64,000 nt of DNA from Symsagittifera roscoffensis. Its lineage: Eukaryota; Xenacoelomorpha; Acoela; Convolutidae. This document shows, piece after piece, positions 46,902 through 57,900 of the stretch. The number at the start of each line of letters is the position of its first letter. Position 1 is the first letter of the stretch. The notes under the pieces were generated by a model that saw only the letters and a program-made list of their open reading frames with translations, had not been told where the DNA came from and searched no databases. Both the position numbers and the translations under genes were made by a program. The stretch is taken from contig NC_087069.1 in NCBI RefSeq assembly GCF_963678635.1, forward strand, positions 41,375,883-41,439,882, given 5' to 3'.

Positions 46902-49900
46902 GATTTAGTTAAATCACTTAACGCTGTCTACTCGATTCCGTCAGTATCAAAATGTCTCTTAGATCTCTCACGACTAAACTGGTGACTCAGCTAAAGTTAC
47001 ACACAGGGTCTACCCAGTGTTGATATAATGCTAACTCAACCCGGTTGTATAGTATAACAGTATCACTAAGTTTCCACAAGATATAATCGACACACAAAAC
47101 ACAGTAGATAATCAGATAAGAATATCCTACAGGTGACAGCGACCTTTTGTCAGTATCAATTTATCGCCTCACAATTTATCAAGTCACTGCTTTGTTAAAA
47201 TTAAACAATCTTTGATAAAAAGCAGTGATGACTCAGAAACAGATAAATAAAACTTAGTCTTAAAGAAAAAGACTTCCCCCAATCGGAACGATCCGAAAGA
47301 ACGAAGCCCAGGACACAGTCTTCTCAAGTGGGTGTGTATCTTCCTATTACACCCACCGAGGTCTTCTTTTAGGTGTCCTGCGATTGCCCGAGCTGTCCTA
47401 CCAAGTAGCTCAAGGCAACCTCTGATCGAAAATTTCTAAAGTCTATGAAAAAGCTCCCCCACACCCGGAACGCTCCAAGTGCACGAGAGCAGGGAACAAC
47501 TTTTCTTCTCAAGTGAGTGTGTATTTACCTAATACACTCACCGAGGTCTTCTTTTATTTGTTCCCGGATTGCCCGAACTTTCCTATTAAGTAGCTCAAGG
47601 CAACTACACAACCAAAATCACAATTAAAAAAAATTTCTTTGTTCGGGTACTTCTGATACACCCCATGTAGAATCCAAAGTTGATCACGAATTTCCGGGTC
47701 AGAATGGGTTCTTATGATCCTGATAAGCACGCCTAATATCCTAATATAATCTTAATTAAATGGATATTTTCCGTTTCCCAAATTGCCACAGAAAGTTTAC
47801 TCAAGTCTCTAACAAGGAAGATCGTTGAAGGTTTAAGACACTCCGGAGGGTTACCTCGGAGGGTGCCTTGATCACCCAAGTTACTTCAGATGGTACCTTA
47901 ATCACCCAAGTTACTTCGGAGGGTCCCCCTAAACTTACTAAGGAGGGTCAATAAGATGCTTAATACGCTCCGGAGGGTTACTTCGGAGGGTACCTCCAAA
48001 ATTTTCAAATTTTTTGATCTCGCTTAGAAGGTTCTCCTACTAGCTTCAAAAAGCGTCAAAACAAGCTAGGAGCTTTCAGGGGAGCTGTTTTAACTTCTTA
48101 GGGTGATCTCGTGGAAATTTTCCACTAAGGAGGGTTGCTAAAGGGTTTAGCTGACTCCGGAGGGTCACTTCGGAGGGTTCCCCCAAAATCAAGAAAAAGG
48201 GTTATATCACCGCAGTAAAGCCTCTGAAAGCGGTCTACCTGACTTAAAATTAGGTTGACTGACACGGTCAACCTTCCCAGTTGAATAAAAAGATGTTTTG
48301 ATAAAATTTTCTGCCGCTCGGAGGGTTGCCCGTGATTTGGACCCTCCGAACCAACAAATCCTAAAAAAATTTTTGTTTTCCGAAATAATCAACCCAAAAA
48401 CGGTTGCGATTGGGAAAAGTGGTCAAAAAAGTCGACTTATGGTACCAAAATTATCCCGATCGGATAACTATTCTTTGAGAAATCGCCAAAAACGCGTTCG
48501 TCAAAATGGCCTTTTTCACCACCTATATAGGTTCTGAAAGACTTTTTCCGCAATTCCGGTCAAAAGTGCCTAAAAATACTTGAAATGAGCGTAGCAGCCC
48601 TGTACGGCACTGGAATAATGCAAAAAACCGGACCAAAATTGGTTTAGAAACAAAAATTTGGCCAAAAACTATCAAATTTGGACCCTCCGATTCCTTCCTT
48701 TTCCAAACCTTAAGTCGTTAGCTCTATCCACGGAGCTACTCGGAGGGTTACCCAAAAATTTCTCTAGTAACCGAGCACGTTATGCTAGCACGCCCCTAAC
48801 GCAAAAAATTTTATTGCTCTAACTCTAAAAACTCAAAAACTCGATCCCCAAAACAGATTGACAAAAAACAAAAAATTATCAAAATTTTGATCGAAAAATT
48901 TTCGTTTTTCTAACTTCTACTGAGTCTTTGCTCACGCGATTTCTTTAGTGAAGGGGATCGAACTACGTAGCTACTCTCTATATAAAAGCTTTTTGCCTAT
49001 CGGAAAAGCTCGGATATCCTAAAATTTGGGGGTCTACAGTTTGGTTAAAAATTGGTAATTTTCGACAAAAAATGGGTGTTTCTTGGGTCTAAATAGGAGA
49101 TAAGTAATATATAATAAGGATAATAATCTATTAATAGTCGTTAATGAATAGTACTATACCCTCCTTTGCACCAAAATATCTGAATTAAGACCCTTAACTC
49201 GGAAATTTGTAATCGATAGAGGGTACAATCGGACCGCGCCAATCGTGCCCCCCACCACTTAAGTTTTAATGAAATAGTACCCGAACGATACTAAAATTGC
49301 TTCAACGATACCCAACAGTCGTTGCGGATGTTGTCCTTGATGTCCCTGTTGAGTGTGGAACACGTTGATCAGCTTGCCACTCTACCCTCCGGCCACCGGC
49401 AAAATTACCACTAACGTGCTTAAACACTCAAATTACACTCCACTCGAGGGAGGGTATCCAACCCTTCACCAAAACACACAATCTTTCTATCAGAAACGAT
49501 ATAAATCAATCTGAAACAACAACAAATAGGAAGGTCAGATCACATCTCGTCCGGAAATAACATATAAACTGTCACTTTATGTCTTTTACTGTTTTTGGTC
49601 TTTTTTTTTTTTTTTAAATAAATTTATTTTTGGCTTTTTCTTGGTTATACACTATTTTTGTTTGGTTTTACGCTTTCTCTTTAGTTGTTTTTGGTCCGGG
49701 GACCTCGGGACAAGCGGGTTCATGACTTCCCACCTAACCCTCCGGCCCCCGGAATTTTCGGTGTTAACTAAGTTAAAAAGCTAAATTGTACTAGACGGAG
49801 GGTACGCACCTTCCCCCTAGTACAACAACGGTCATTAAGACCTCTAACTCGGGCATACGCCCGGAGCGGAGGGTTCGTCACTGAAACGCTTGCTGATCAT

Positions 49901-49923
49901 GATGGTTTCATGCCTTTAACAGG
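46902..49923 (-). other. Element 1 5' leader (3 kb)
   Basis: Untranslated region between the primer-binding site and gag. Contains at least a dozen ACCCTCCG octamers on the coding strand and a duplicated structured element (47281-47605), plus a poly-A/T tract near 49603. No coding sequence. RNA packaging or translation signals are expected in this region. Confidence 0.7.
47281..47605 (-). ncRNA. Duplicated structured RNA element in the leader
   Basis: Two ~150-base copies (47281-47425 and 47456-47605) share one secondary structure. Copy 1: outer stem 47310-47316 with 47373-47379, inner stem 47328-47335 with 47349-47356, and a second hairpin with stems 47384-47388/47414-47418 and 47390-47394/47407-47411. 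Copy 2: outer 47492-47499 with 47558-47565, inner 47513-47520 with 47534-47541. Several pairs change on both sides between copies, so structure was conserved. The function is unknown; packaging, dimerisation or internal ribosome entry are candidates. Confidence 0.75.
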
Positions 49924-49940
49924 CCCACCCAGGAGCGCCA
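49924..49940 (-). promoter_or_regulatory. Element 1 primer-binding-site candidate
   Basis: The coding strand reads TGGCGCTCCTGGGTGGG, beginning with the TGG expected from a tRNA CCA end, 12 bases after the 5' LTR. The first 15 bases are identical in element 2 (52729-52743). The tRNA species was not identified. A spacing of 11-12 bases is longer than usual. Confidence 0.6.
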
Positions 49941-49952
49941 TAAAAACGTCTA

Positions 49953-50820
49953 TGTAACATTCGCCCAAATATCACACAGCGACGGAGCGTAGAAAAAGTA
50001 CCTATTAACGACTGGCAGACGTCAGTTACCTTAATTCTACTCGTTTTTCACCGTCTCGACCTTGCCAGTTGATTTTCTGGTCTGTCTAGGGCAAAGTAAA
50101 AAGTTACCATTTTTAGGCCATCACGACTTTTGATCAGCTTTCGTTTACATGCGAACACAACCACATAGCTGAGTCTCGGATCCTCAGACTACGTGATTGT
50201 CATTAAAAACATGGCTCGAACAACCTATTTTAACATGTTTTTGTGTGACAGTTCTATATTAAATCCATTAGAGATGGATTGACCCTTTCCTTTTTCTAGC
50301 TACTCATGCTCTGAAATATTAAATAATAACGGTGTTAATTAAGATCTATGACATTATAGCAGCTATATAGTCAGTCTACACAGTCCCTTCACATAGACCG
50401 TCTCTGGGGGACCAAGCCTCCGCTCCCGTGATATTCTTGAGATAACACTCTTATCTCCTATATTTCGTGTCCCGGGAGGGTTCCGTGGTATATTTCTTCC
50501 CCCACTGAAGCCTCCTTCTCCACAAGTATCCGTCGCTAAGGTTCTTATCGTGTGTTATTGCCACGATAAGAGGCTTCGTAATTTTCTTGCTCGACTGTTC
50601 TTCACAATCTCTATCGTGGTTCTGTTTTTCGTCTTTTTATTCAAAATGGCCATCTTTTTTCTATTTCTCAGAAATGTTCTTCTTCCAATCGAAATTTTAA
50701 AAATAAAAATTCTAGAACCTTCTGACCCTCCGTCGCAACACTTTTTTGTTCATAAGGCCTTTTGTCACTCTTTTTTATGTCGCCGGAAGGTTGTGCTGTG
50801 TCATCTGGCAGAATGGCACA
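49953..50820 (-). repeat. Element 1 5' LTR (868 bases)
   Basis: Direct copy of 26435-27310 with about five substitutions and two indels. On the coding strand it begins TGTGCCATTC at 50820 and ends TTACA at 49953. It is followed outward by host sequence CTCTCTGG. ACTCT at 50820-50824 and at 26431-26435 gives a 5-base target duplication if one terminal base is shared. Confidence 0.95.
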
Positions 50821-50920
50821 CTCTCTGGCCGACATAGGTGGAGTTACATCCACTACATGTAAGCTTATACACCACTTTGGATTTCGTTTCATGAGCAAAG
50901 GAAGTTTTGAGGGATGGCAA

Positions 50921-51370
50921 GTATGTTTTCAAATACTTGTTTTAAAATTTATTTAAGCCTTTGATGTTTACTGAAATTTTGCAGCTAATAGTTGAGATGA
51001 CTTGCCTCAGTATTTCATTGTGAAAAGTGGGGGTGATTATTTGAGCCATTTATCTTTTCTCGGTTCTGATGCCTTCACTTCTTAATTTTTCTTTCCCTCA
51101 AGTGGAAATACTGAGGTGTTGCAAACTATCTGTCTGGAGAACGATACTGCAGTCAAAATAAGACCTGTATCATTTAAACAACAACGGTCTAAAAAATCTC
51201 AAAAACTCGGGAAAGGAAAAAATTTGTACAAGAACTCAAAAATAAAGGAAACATTGAAGAAATATACTGCCCTACCAACAATTGCCACTGTATCTGCTGA
51301 GATTGGAAATAGTAAGCTTGCGATTTTTTTGGGTTCATCAAGTTTTAAGTGTATCCTAGTAAATGCCAGA
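50921..51370 (+). CDS. Possible later exons of the interrupted host gene
   Basis: After the donor at 50920, an acceptor TTTTGCAG at 50974 opens a short frame (LIVEMTCLSIS). A longer open stretch at 51111-51394, read as NTEVLQTICLENDTAVKIR and then lysine-rich sequence, ends near a donor ATA|GTAAGC at about 51314. The phases can be made to fit, but not uniquely. The encoded protein is basic, low in complexity and not recognised. Confidence 0.3.
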
Positions 51371-51371
51371 T

Positions 51372-51780
51372 TGGTAACATTCGCCCGGAAGTAAATATCG
51401 ACGGAAAATAAAGCTAGGTTATGAAACGACTGGCTGGCGTCTAAACATAGCTCTACAGGCATTTAACCGTCTCTTCCAAAGCCACTTCTATGTGTGGATC
51501 TTCAACATCGGGTCAACAAAATCATTATTGATTTGGCCTATCGGTCAGAACCCGCAGATTAACTTGGTCACATGCAAAATAGTGAGCTCATGGCTCAGAG
51601 TATCCCCAGACCACGTGGTCACTCCTAAAAACAGGGCTACTACTTATTAATTATATTAAAATTGTTTTTGCTCAGTGGATAAAAATCATCATATCCATCG
51701 GAGATGGATCAACCCTTTCCCTCTACTCAAAAGTTTCTCATTTTCTGAAAACGATTTTTATTATTATTTGATTCAATTCA
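51372..51780 (-). repeat. Diverged LTR relic of the element 1 type
   Basis: GTAACATTCGCCC at the left end, then ACGACTGGC...GTC, CAGACCACGTGGTCA, AAAACAGGGCT and CCATCGGAGATGGATCAACCCTTTCC follow the order of the element 1 LTR at lower identity. Truncated at the right. It stands between the possible host exon and element 2, so it is an older insertion. Confidence 0.7.
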
Positions 51781-51822
51781 GGACATATCCGATAGCTAAA
51801 AGTAGTTAAAACGCAGTTTCAG

Positions 51823-52717
51823 TGTGCCAGTCGGTCATATCTGGAAGTTTGACCTTGAGAGACACGAAAATACGTAATTTTGGAGTGAAGTTTTTTTTTC
51901 AAAATTTCGAATGGAGCCTGTCATGCTCAGTTTTCTCGTACCAACTGAAAACAAAAAGTGAAAAATCAGAACATCCGAATTTACAATTGCGGGAAAATAC
52001 TCAAGAAAAACAGCAGGAAATTGCTATTCGCAATTTCCAGGTATAAAATAGGACACGAGTAGAGCTGTCTTATTCCGGAATAGGAAGAGAGATAATAAAG
52101 AGAAGAGAGAACTATTATTCGGAACTATCTAGAGTGAACCTTTAATGGAAAGCTGGACAGCTTGAGTGTCCCAATGGTTCATACAAAAATTCAAATTCTA
52201 GAGCCAGAACTTACTTCTGTTACCAAAACTGACCAGTATTAAACTTATCTAGTTATATTATCTAATTCTTGAGTTGCTTACCAATTTAATTACTCCTTGT
52301 ACTCGAGTGCATCAACATGTGAGTCCCTAATTTAATTTTCTCGAGTGTGTTTTATGATTGTTATGTTGAGATAAGGCGAGTTTTAATTTGATCCATCTGA
52401 AATGGATGAAAGCTCCACTGTCCAATAAAAAGTAACTTAACGGATTGTTCCAACCCTGTTTTTAACGGCGTTCATGTATTTTGGGTATTTTGAGACCTAA
52501 GTATGGGAACGTTCTTATTTTCTAGAGTGGGGGATATTTTGGTAGTAGCCTTTAAGCTGTAACGGGTTCTAGTCTCATGTCGCAAGCGAACCGAATTGGC
52601 TCCGACCGTTCTTGAGGTAGAAAAACACAAGAGATAGTGTCCCTGACTCTTGAGCCAATGGTTATAGGGCCTATTTTTCTTAAGCCTCATATGTGACTGA
52701 AGTAGGCGACTGTTACA
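51823..52717 (+). repeat. Element 2 5' LTR (about 895 bases)
   Basis: Begins TGTGCCAGTCGGTCATATCTGG and ends GGCGACTGTTACA, matching the terminal sequences of the element 1 LTR (TGTGCCATTCTGCCAGATG ... GGCGAATGTTACA). It is followed by the shared primer-binding-like site. A related relic occurs at 25205-25470. Confidence 0.85.
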
Positions 52718-52728
52718 TAGTGTTTTTA

Positions 52729-52743
52729 TGGCGCTCCTGGGTG
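52729..52743 (+). promoter_or_regulatory. Element 2 primer-binding-site candidate
   Basis: TGGCGCTCCTGGGTG, 11 bases after the LTR end and preceded by TAGTGTTTTTA, almost the same as in element 1 (TAGACGTTTTTA). Conservation of the site and the spacing in two diverged elements supports it. Confidence 0.65.
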
Positions 52744-53181
52744 TTTTTACGACATCATGACTACGGAGTCGAACCCACTTGACACAGCTCCGGGCTGCAT
52801 GCCCATTCTAGAGTACCGGTGGTACGGTTCAGCGGGAACGTGTAAACCTTCCGGTTGTACCGTGATAGCTTTTTAAGAAAACTTGAGAAAACTTCCTGGT
52901 ACGCTCTCCGAACGAAGCCTAGCTAACCGAGTAAAACGGGGTAACTAGGGAAACAAAAACAAGAAAAAAGTATAGAAAAAGGAACAAAAACCATAAAACG
53001 AAAAGACAGTGACTTTGATACCGGATCATTTGGATCAAACCTTTATATCAATTAAATAGTATACCCATACTCTTTTATAAGACCGATCGTTTCGATCAAT
53101 ATAGCAATTTAAACAAGTGACTTCAATAAGGTGCCCGAGTGGGGGGCGTTGTTAAGGGTTTTCAGATAGATTGCAACCTAG

Positions 53182-53302
53182 CCGGACCACTAGGAGACTT
53201 GACTGGAAGAGGTGACCAGTCGAGTGGGAAAGTGGTTCACAAGGATCGAACCGGACCTCTAGGAGACTTGACTGGAAGAGGTGACCAGCCAAGTGGGAAA
53301 GT
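53182..53302 (+). repeat. Tandem duplication with hairpin in the element 2 leader
   Basis: Units start at 53182 and 53251 (CCGGACC). Each contains a stem CTTGACTGG pairing with CCAGTCGAG (53198-53206/53216-53224) or with CCAGCCAAG (53267-53275/53285-53293). One wobble pair in copy 1 becomes a Watson-Crick pair in copy 2, and one pair is lost. Confidence 0.7.
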
Positions 53303-54127
53303 GTTGCTGCTGTCAAGTGCAGAACAGAGAACCAGCACAGGATCACCACGGGAGGACGCACAGGGGTGTTCTCAAATTGGGCAACGGGTATCGTTAGAAT
53401 CCACATTACATTATAGGACATAAGTGTAAAATTGGATCAGCGGAGTCCCATTGTTTTGAGGAAGTTTTTGCACAAGCAGGCCTGGAAACAGGTCTACGGT
53501 TTTCTCTCGAGATGTTTAGCACCCGGCGCTTAAGGGATTTTTCGGCTTAAGAGGGGGGCTAAAGAGGGGGGAGGTTAGCAGGGGGGCTGGTTAAGTTAGA
53601 GGTTAGCGGTTATAAATTGTAAAAAGGGGGGACACATTAGAGTAACTAATTGTTCGGCATCGTCGACTTAGTTACATTGATATTTACACGCGTTGGTTAT
53701 AGGAAGCGGATATCCAAAATTAGAATCAGGTTAAGGTTACCCTGGTCGGATCGGTAGGGGGGAACGGACATAGACATTTTTTGTGATACCCCATAAGATC
53801 GCTAGCAGGGGGGAGGAAAACGCGTGGCAATCGGGTACCAGACATTTTTTCGGACATAATTCCATCTGTTTTTGAAATTTTTTCCAGTTTAAAATTTTAC
53901 GTTTTGGGGAAAATTTGTTGTTGGTATTTTAACGAACAGGTGATCACAAGATACCTGCGGGGAATTTAGAGTTTCAAATAGCCTGAAAAGACTGGATTAG
54001 TATTTGGGTTTCGACCATTAAGATAGGGATTTTGGGAAAATGTTTTACTAGAGCTCAAGTGGTGGTAAAAGGTACAGTGGTTCAATAGTCCCTACAACGA
54101 AGAAGAAGAGACCCGATATCCAGACAC

Positions 54128-54722
54128 TCAGTGACGAGTCTTGGGACAGTACCGAAGAAGTCTTGGGACATTGCAGTCTGGGGACAGTCTTGGGGCAACA
54201 CAGTCTTGGGACAGTCTTGGGACAGTGCAGCCTTGGGACAGTCTTGGACCAGAGCAGTCCTGGTACGAAACAGTCTTGGGACATTGGTCTTGGGACATTG
54301 GTCTTGGGACATTGGTCTTGGGACATTAGTCTTGGGACAGTGGTCTTGGGACATTGGTCTTGGGCCATTGGTCTTGGGACATTAGTCTTGGGACAGTGGT
54401 CTTGGGACATTGGTCTTGGGCCATTGGTCTTGGGACATTAGTCTTGGGACAGTGGTCTTGGGACATTGGTCTTGGGACATTGGTCTTGGGACAGTGGTCT
54501 TGGGACATTGATCTTGGGCCATTGGTCTTTGGACATTAGTCTTGGGACAATAGTCTTGGGACGTTGGTCGTGGGCCATTGGTCTTGGGACATTAGTCTTG
54601 GGACAGTGGTCTTGGGACGTTGGTCTTGGGACATTAGTCTTGGGACACTAGTCTTGGGACGTTGGTCTTGGGACATTAGTCTTGGGACGTTAGTCTTGGG
54701 AAATTGGTCTTGGGACATAAGT
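54128..54722 (+). repeat. 14-base minisatellite in the element 2 leader
   Basis: Over 30 near-perfect copies of GTCTTGGGACATTG from about 54275, preceded by irregular spacer versions (54128-54275). Variants CAGTG, CCATTG and CGTTG occur in a higher-order pattern, which implies expansion of larger blocks. Fourteen is not a multiple of three, so the array is not coding. Confidence 0.95.
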
Positions 54723-54917
54723 CAGGTTGAAGTAACCAATTGTAAAATCATATTCTCTATCCTATCCTAACATATAAAATTTTCAAGAGCTTAAGAAAAG
54801 TGGTTTTTAGCAAATCGTCGATTTCTTTTTATAAATTTTTTTTTTGTCAAAAGAGGTTTTAACCTTAGAGTAGAATTTTGTAGATAATAATACTGTAAAT
54901 TGTAACAATTGTAAATA

Positions 54918-57900
54918 ATGAGGCGGAGCAGGGTACCCGTAGCTGAAAAAAGATCTACCGAAGCGAAGACAAAGTATAATTCGTCGCTACGTAAGACAAC
55001 ATCAATGGGTCCGAAGGTAACAAAGAAGAACTTTTCAGTTAGTATGGTCAGCACGAGAAGTACCACGGAGAACAAAGCAAAAGAGGGCACGGAAGGGGAA
55101 CGAGTAGAACCCAACATCGAGATTGATCTAGAGACACCTGATCAAAGTGTGGATGAAGCAGGAAAGAAGACGACAGAGTCAACTCCAATGCCTAATGCGG
55201 AAGAACCTAACCCGAATCCCATAGAATTCTCACCGATAGACAACGTGGAAGACACAACAGGCAACACGCCAGAAACAGTGAAGGATGAGTCTCAAAAGAG
55301 AACGTCTTTTACTGAAAGATTAGCAATGATGGTCGGAATGAGATCGAAGGACGCAGCAGTGGAGGAGACGAAAGTCGAGAAAAGCAAAACATTAGGAACA
55401 GTATCCACGAGAACAACAGAGACCGATCAGAACGAGGGTCAGAGAACGACAACTTTTGAGTTAATCGACTTGATGGCGAAGCTAGATCAGATAGATGAGA
55501 AACTGAAGCACAGCGAAGAGGATAGAAATGTGATAAGGAATGAAATGAGACACAACAAACATGAGTACTTGGACAACTATTTCCATCTAGCGAGAGCGAC
55601 GGAGGAAAAGCTTCAGAAGATGTCTGACAAAGTAGAAACCACTGATGAAGAGCGAGAAAAGAACATCAGAAAAGACATGCAAGAAATGAAGCAGCGATAT
55701 GACACAGTGAATTGCCAGTTAGGGAGTTTGGAAACGAGAATGGATACGATGAATAGGGAACAGGCTGAGAGCTCAAGTGCAATACAGACAAAGCTAGACG
55801 CTATTCTTAGGAATTCAACACAACAAGACAGGCCAGCTGCAGAGAGGACACAAGGTAATAGAGTGGACTTCGTGGAGCCTCAAAGGAACAAACGACAGTC
55901 AACACCGTTACCAGCAACCCGGGAGGCCGCGATTACGGCACCGGTGGGGGCCAGGGCCATTATAAAAAATGGAACAGCGAACACAACCAGTGGTCCAGGG
56001 GACTCCACGACTCACAACAACGTGGGACCGGATGCCATGACCTGGGCAAGCACCTGGGAAAAGATGAACAGGACGCTAGAAGCCTTCGCCACGAGGAATA
56101 CCGACTCGAGTGACAGAGGAAGCAACAAATCCAGGAAAACCTTCAAGAAACCGAAGAAGTTCAAAGATGATTCAGATGGATGCATTGACACTTGGGTAGA
56201 AGTCATGAGGTTGCACTTAGAACAAGACAACTTGAACGATGAGAGGCAAGCATGCACAGCGATACTGAGCAATCTGGAAGGAACGGCATTGAAATGCGTG
56301 GTTGCGAAGGAAGAAGAGGAACGCGACACAGCGGACAAAATCTTTGAAATATTGTTAAACAGATTCGGCTCAGGCATGAAGGGTCATCAAGCGATGATGC
56401 GATTTGAAAAGAGGAGACAAAGGGACGATGAATCGATAGACAGGTTCCTAGATGATCTTGAGAGCTTGAGAAGAAGGAGTGACCCGGAAGAATCTACCAA
56501 TCGAAGGAACTTCAGCATCGCCTCAAAGTTCATTGATGGGGTAAAGAGTGATGACTTGAGAACGATGTTAGCAACGTACTATACATTGTCGAAAGACAGT
56601 GCACCAACTCCAGAAGAGATGAGGCAGAAGTCAAGAGAGTACATGCTGATGAAACCCAAGAAATACTCGTACTCAGACAACAGGAACACCCAAGGGGGGA
56701 GTCAGCCACAGAGGTCGTCATGGTACAAGCCCAGAGATGACATGGACAAACGCAGGTCATGTGCTAACTGCGGGTCAGCTGATCATCATGTGGTGGATTG
56801 CACGACATACAAACAGGGCATGAAGAGTTTGGGATATGCACCCGACGAGGAAGAGATGAGCCAGATGGAGGAACACGAGTTCTATAGTGGCTTGATCATC
56901 AAAATAGGTGCAAGATGCTTCTTCTGCAACCAAGAGGGGAACTTCAGGATGGACTGTCCGTTGTTTTGGGAAGCGGTCAAGAATCAGAGTCATCCAAAAC
57001 ACAAGTTGGCGCTAGCAGCGGTGCAGAACCAGAGAAACAGACAATGTGAATTTGAGACGAAAAACATAGAAAGACCAAGTGCGGAGCTACCGACGAAAAC
57101 AGTGAAAGCAGTAACACAATGTAATAGTGCAGGAGAGGCCACGGCGAAGAACGCCCTAGAAATAGATTATGAGAAGGCGGCAGCGGAGGCCATCAACAAA
57201 GTGAAACAGGACCTGGCAGCGAAAGAAATAGAACAACGGCTGAAGCAAGAAATCCAAAGACAGAAAATGAGCGAAGCATTAAGTTGCGCACAAACAATAC
57301 CAGAAGCTGCTGAGGGATCGACAAAAAATGGAAACTGCAACACTGTAAAAATGGTTACAGGAAAACCATTTGGCATAACAAAGATTGGGGCAAGAATAAT
57401 GTCAATAATCACTGTGGGCGGCCACGAAGTAACGAGAAACTTAAGCGAACCAAGTGACCAGACAATAATGCACATTGATGTGTACGCAGATTACTTGAGT
57501 TGTATAAGCCCACAAAAGACTTCTAGAGCGTTGAGAGCACTACTCACGAGAGGGGGTAGCAAGTCGGTACGTGTTGATAACAGGTACACAGAAGCTTATG
57601 GTCCACATGAAGTGATGCTAAATATAGATGGAATCAACATCTATACCAAAACAATGATATCATGTGATGAAGACCTAATTGGGCAAATCTACGTGGGAAG
57701 AGAAGAGTTGAAAGTGAGATCGATCGGACACTGCGCCATGCTTGAAGAAGATGCGATGCACATCGGGACAAAGGCAGATGTGACAGGACACGTGTTAGAC
57801 ATAAGTGGCAAAAAGACTCAGTTACGTGGGTTACTCGATACGGGAGCAGTCTTGAGTGTCATACCAATCGAAACTTGGGAACGAATGGGCTTCAACAAAG

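Larger units (their letters stand above)
26435..50820 (-). mobile_element. Element 1: 24.4-kb Ty3/gypsy-type LTR retrotransposon
   Basis: Two direct LTRs (49953-50820 and 26435-27310), starting TGTGCC and ending TTACA on the coding strand, enclose a primer-binding-like site, gag-pol and a large accessory region, all on the minus strand. Order of transcription: leader (49952-46902), gag, protease, RT, RNase H, integrase, macrodomain-like C-terminus (to 37363), spacer, accessory region with SGNH domain and giant ORF (36899-28033), 3' region, LTR. The LTRs differ at about five positions plus two small indels (6 bases and 2 bases), roughly 0.6 percent, so insertion is recent. Even so gag-pol has four in-frame stops and about four frameshifts, and the accessory region one of each. 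This copy cannot be autonomous without recoding. Confidence 0.92.
26424..50920 (+). pseudogene. Small host reading frame split by element 1
   Basis: 26424-26435 reads ATG TCG GAC TCT and 50825-50920 continues CTG GCC GAC ATA and so on, if the retroelement with one copy of the 5-base duplication ACTCT is removed. The joined frame has 36 codons (MSDSLADIGG, then a segment with FGFRFMSKGSF) and ends at a consensus donor CAA|GTATGT. It looks like the first coding exon of a plus-strand gene whose later exons lie to the right. I do not recognise the protein. The insertion in codon 4 should inactivate this allele unless an alternative start is used. Confidence 0.45.
52744..54917 (+). other. Element 2 5' leader
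   Basis: Noncoding. Contains a 69-base tandem duplication with a hairpin (53182-53302), G-runs near 53550-53640 and a 14-base minisatellite (54128-54722). Open frames across the minisatellite on both strands are repeat artefacts. Confidence 0.7.

Noticed and set aside
51116-51394. Plus-strand frame with lysine-rich peptide as a complete gene
   Set aside because: It has no start of its own and sits between an acceptor-like and a donor-like site, so at most it is an exon.
54048-54770. Long open frames on both strands over the minisatellite as genes
   Set aside because: A 14-base unit without stop codons is open in many frames by construction; the peptides are pure repeat.
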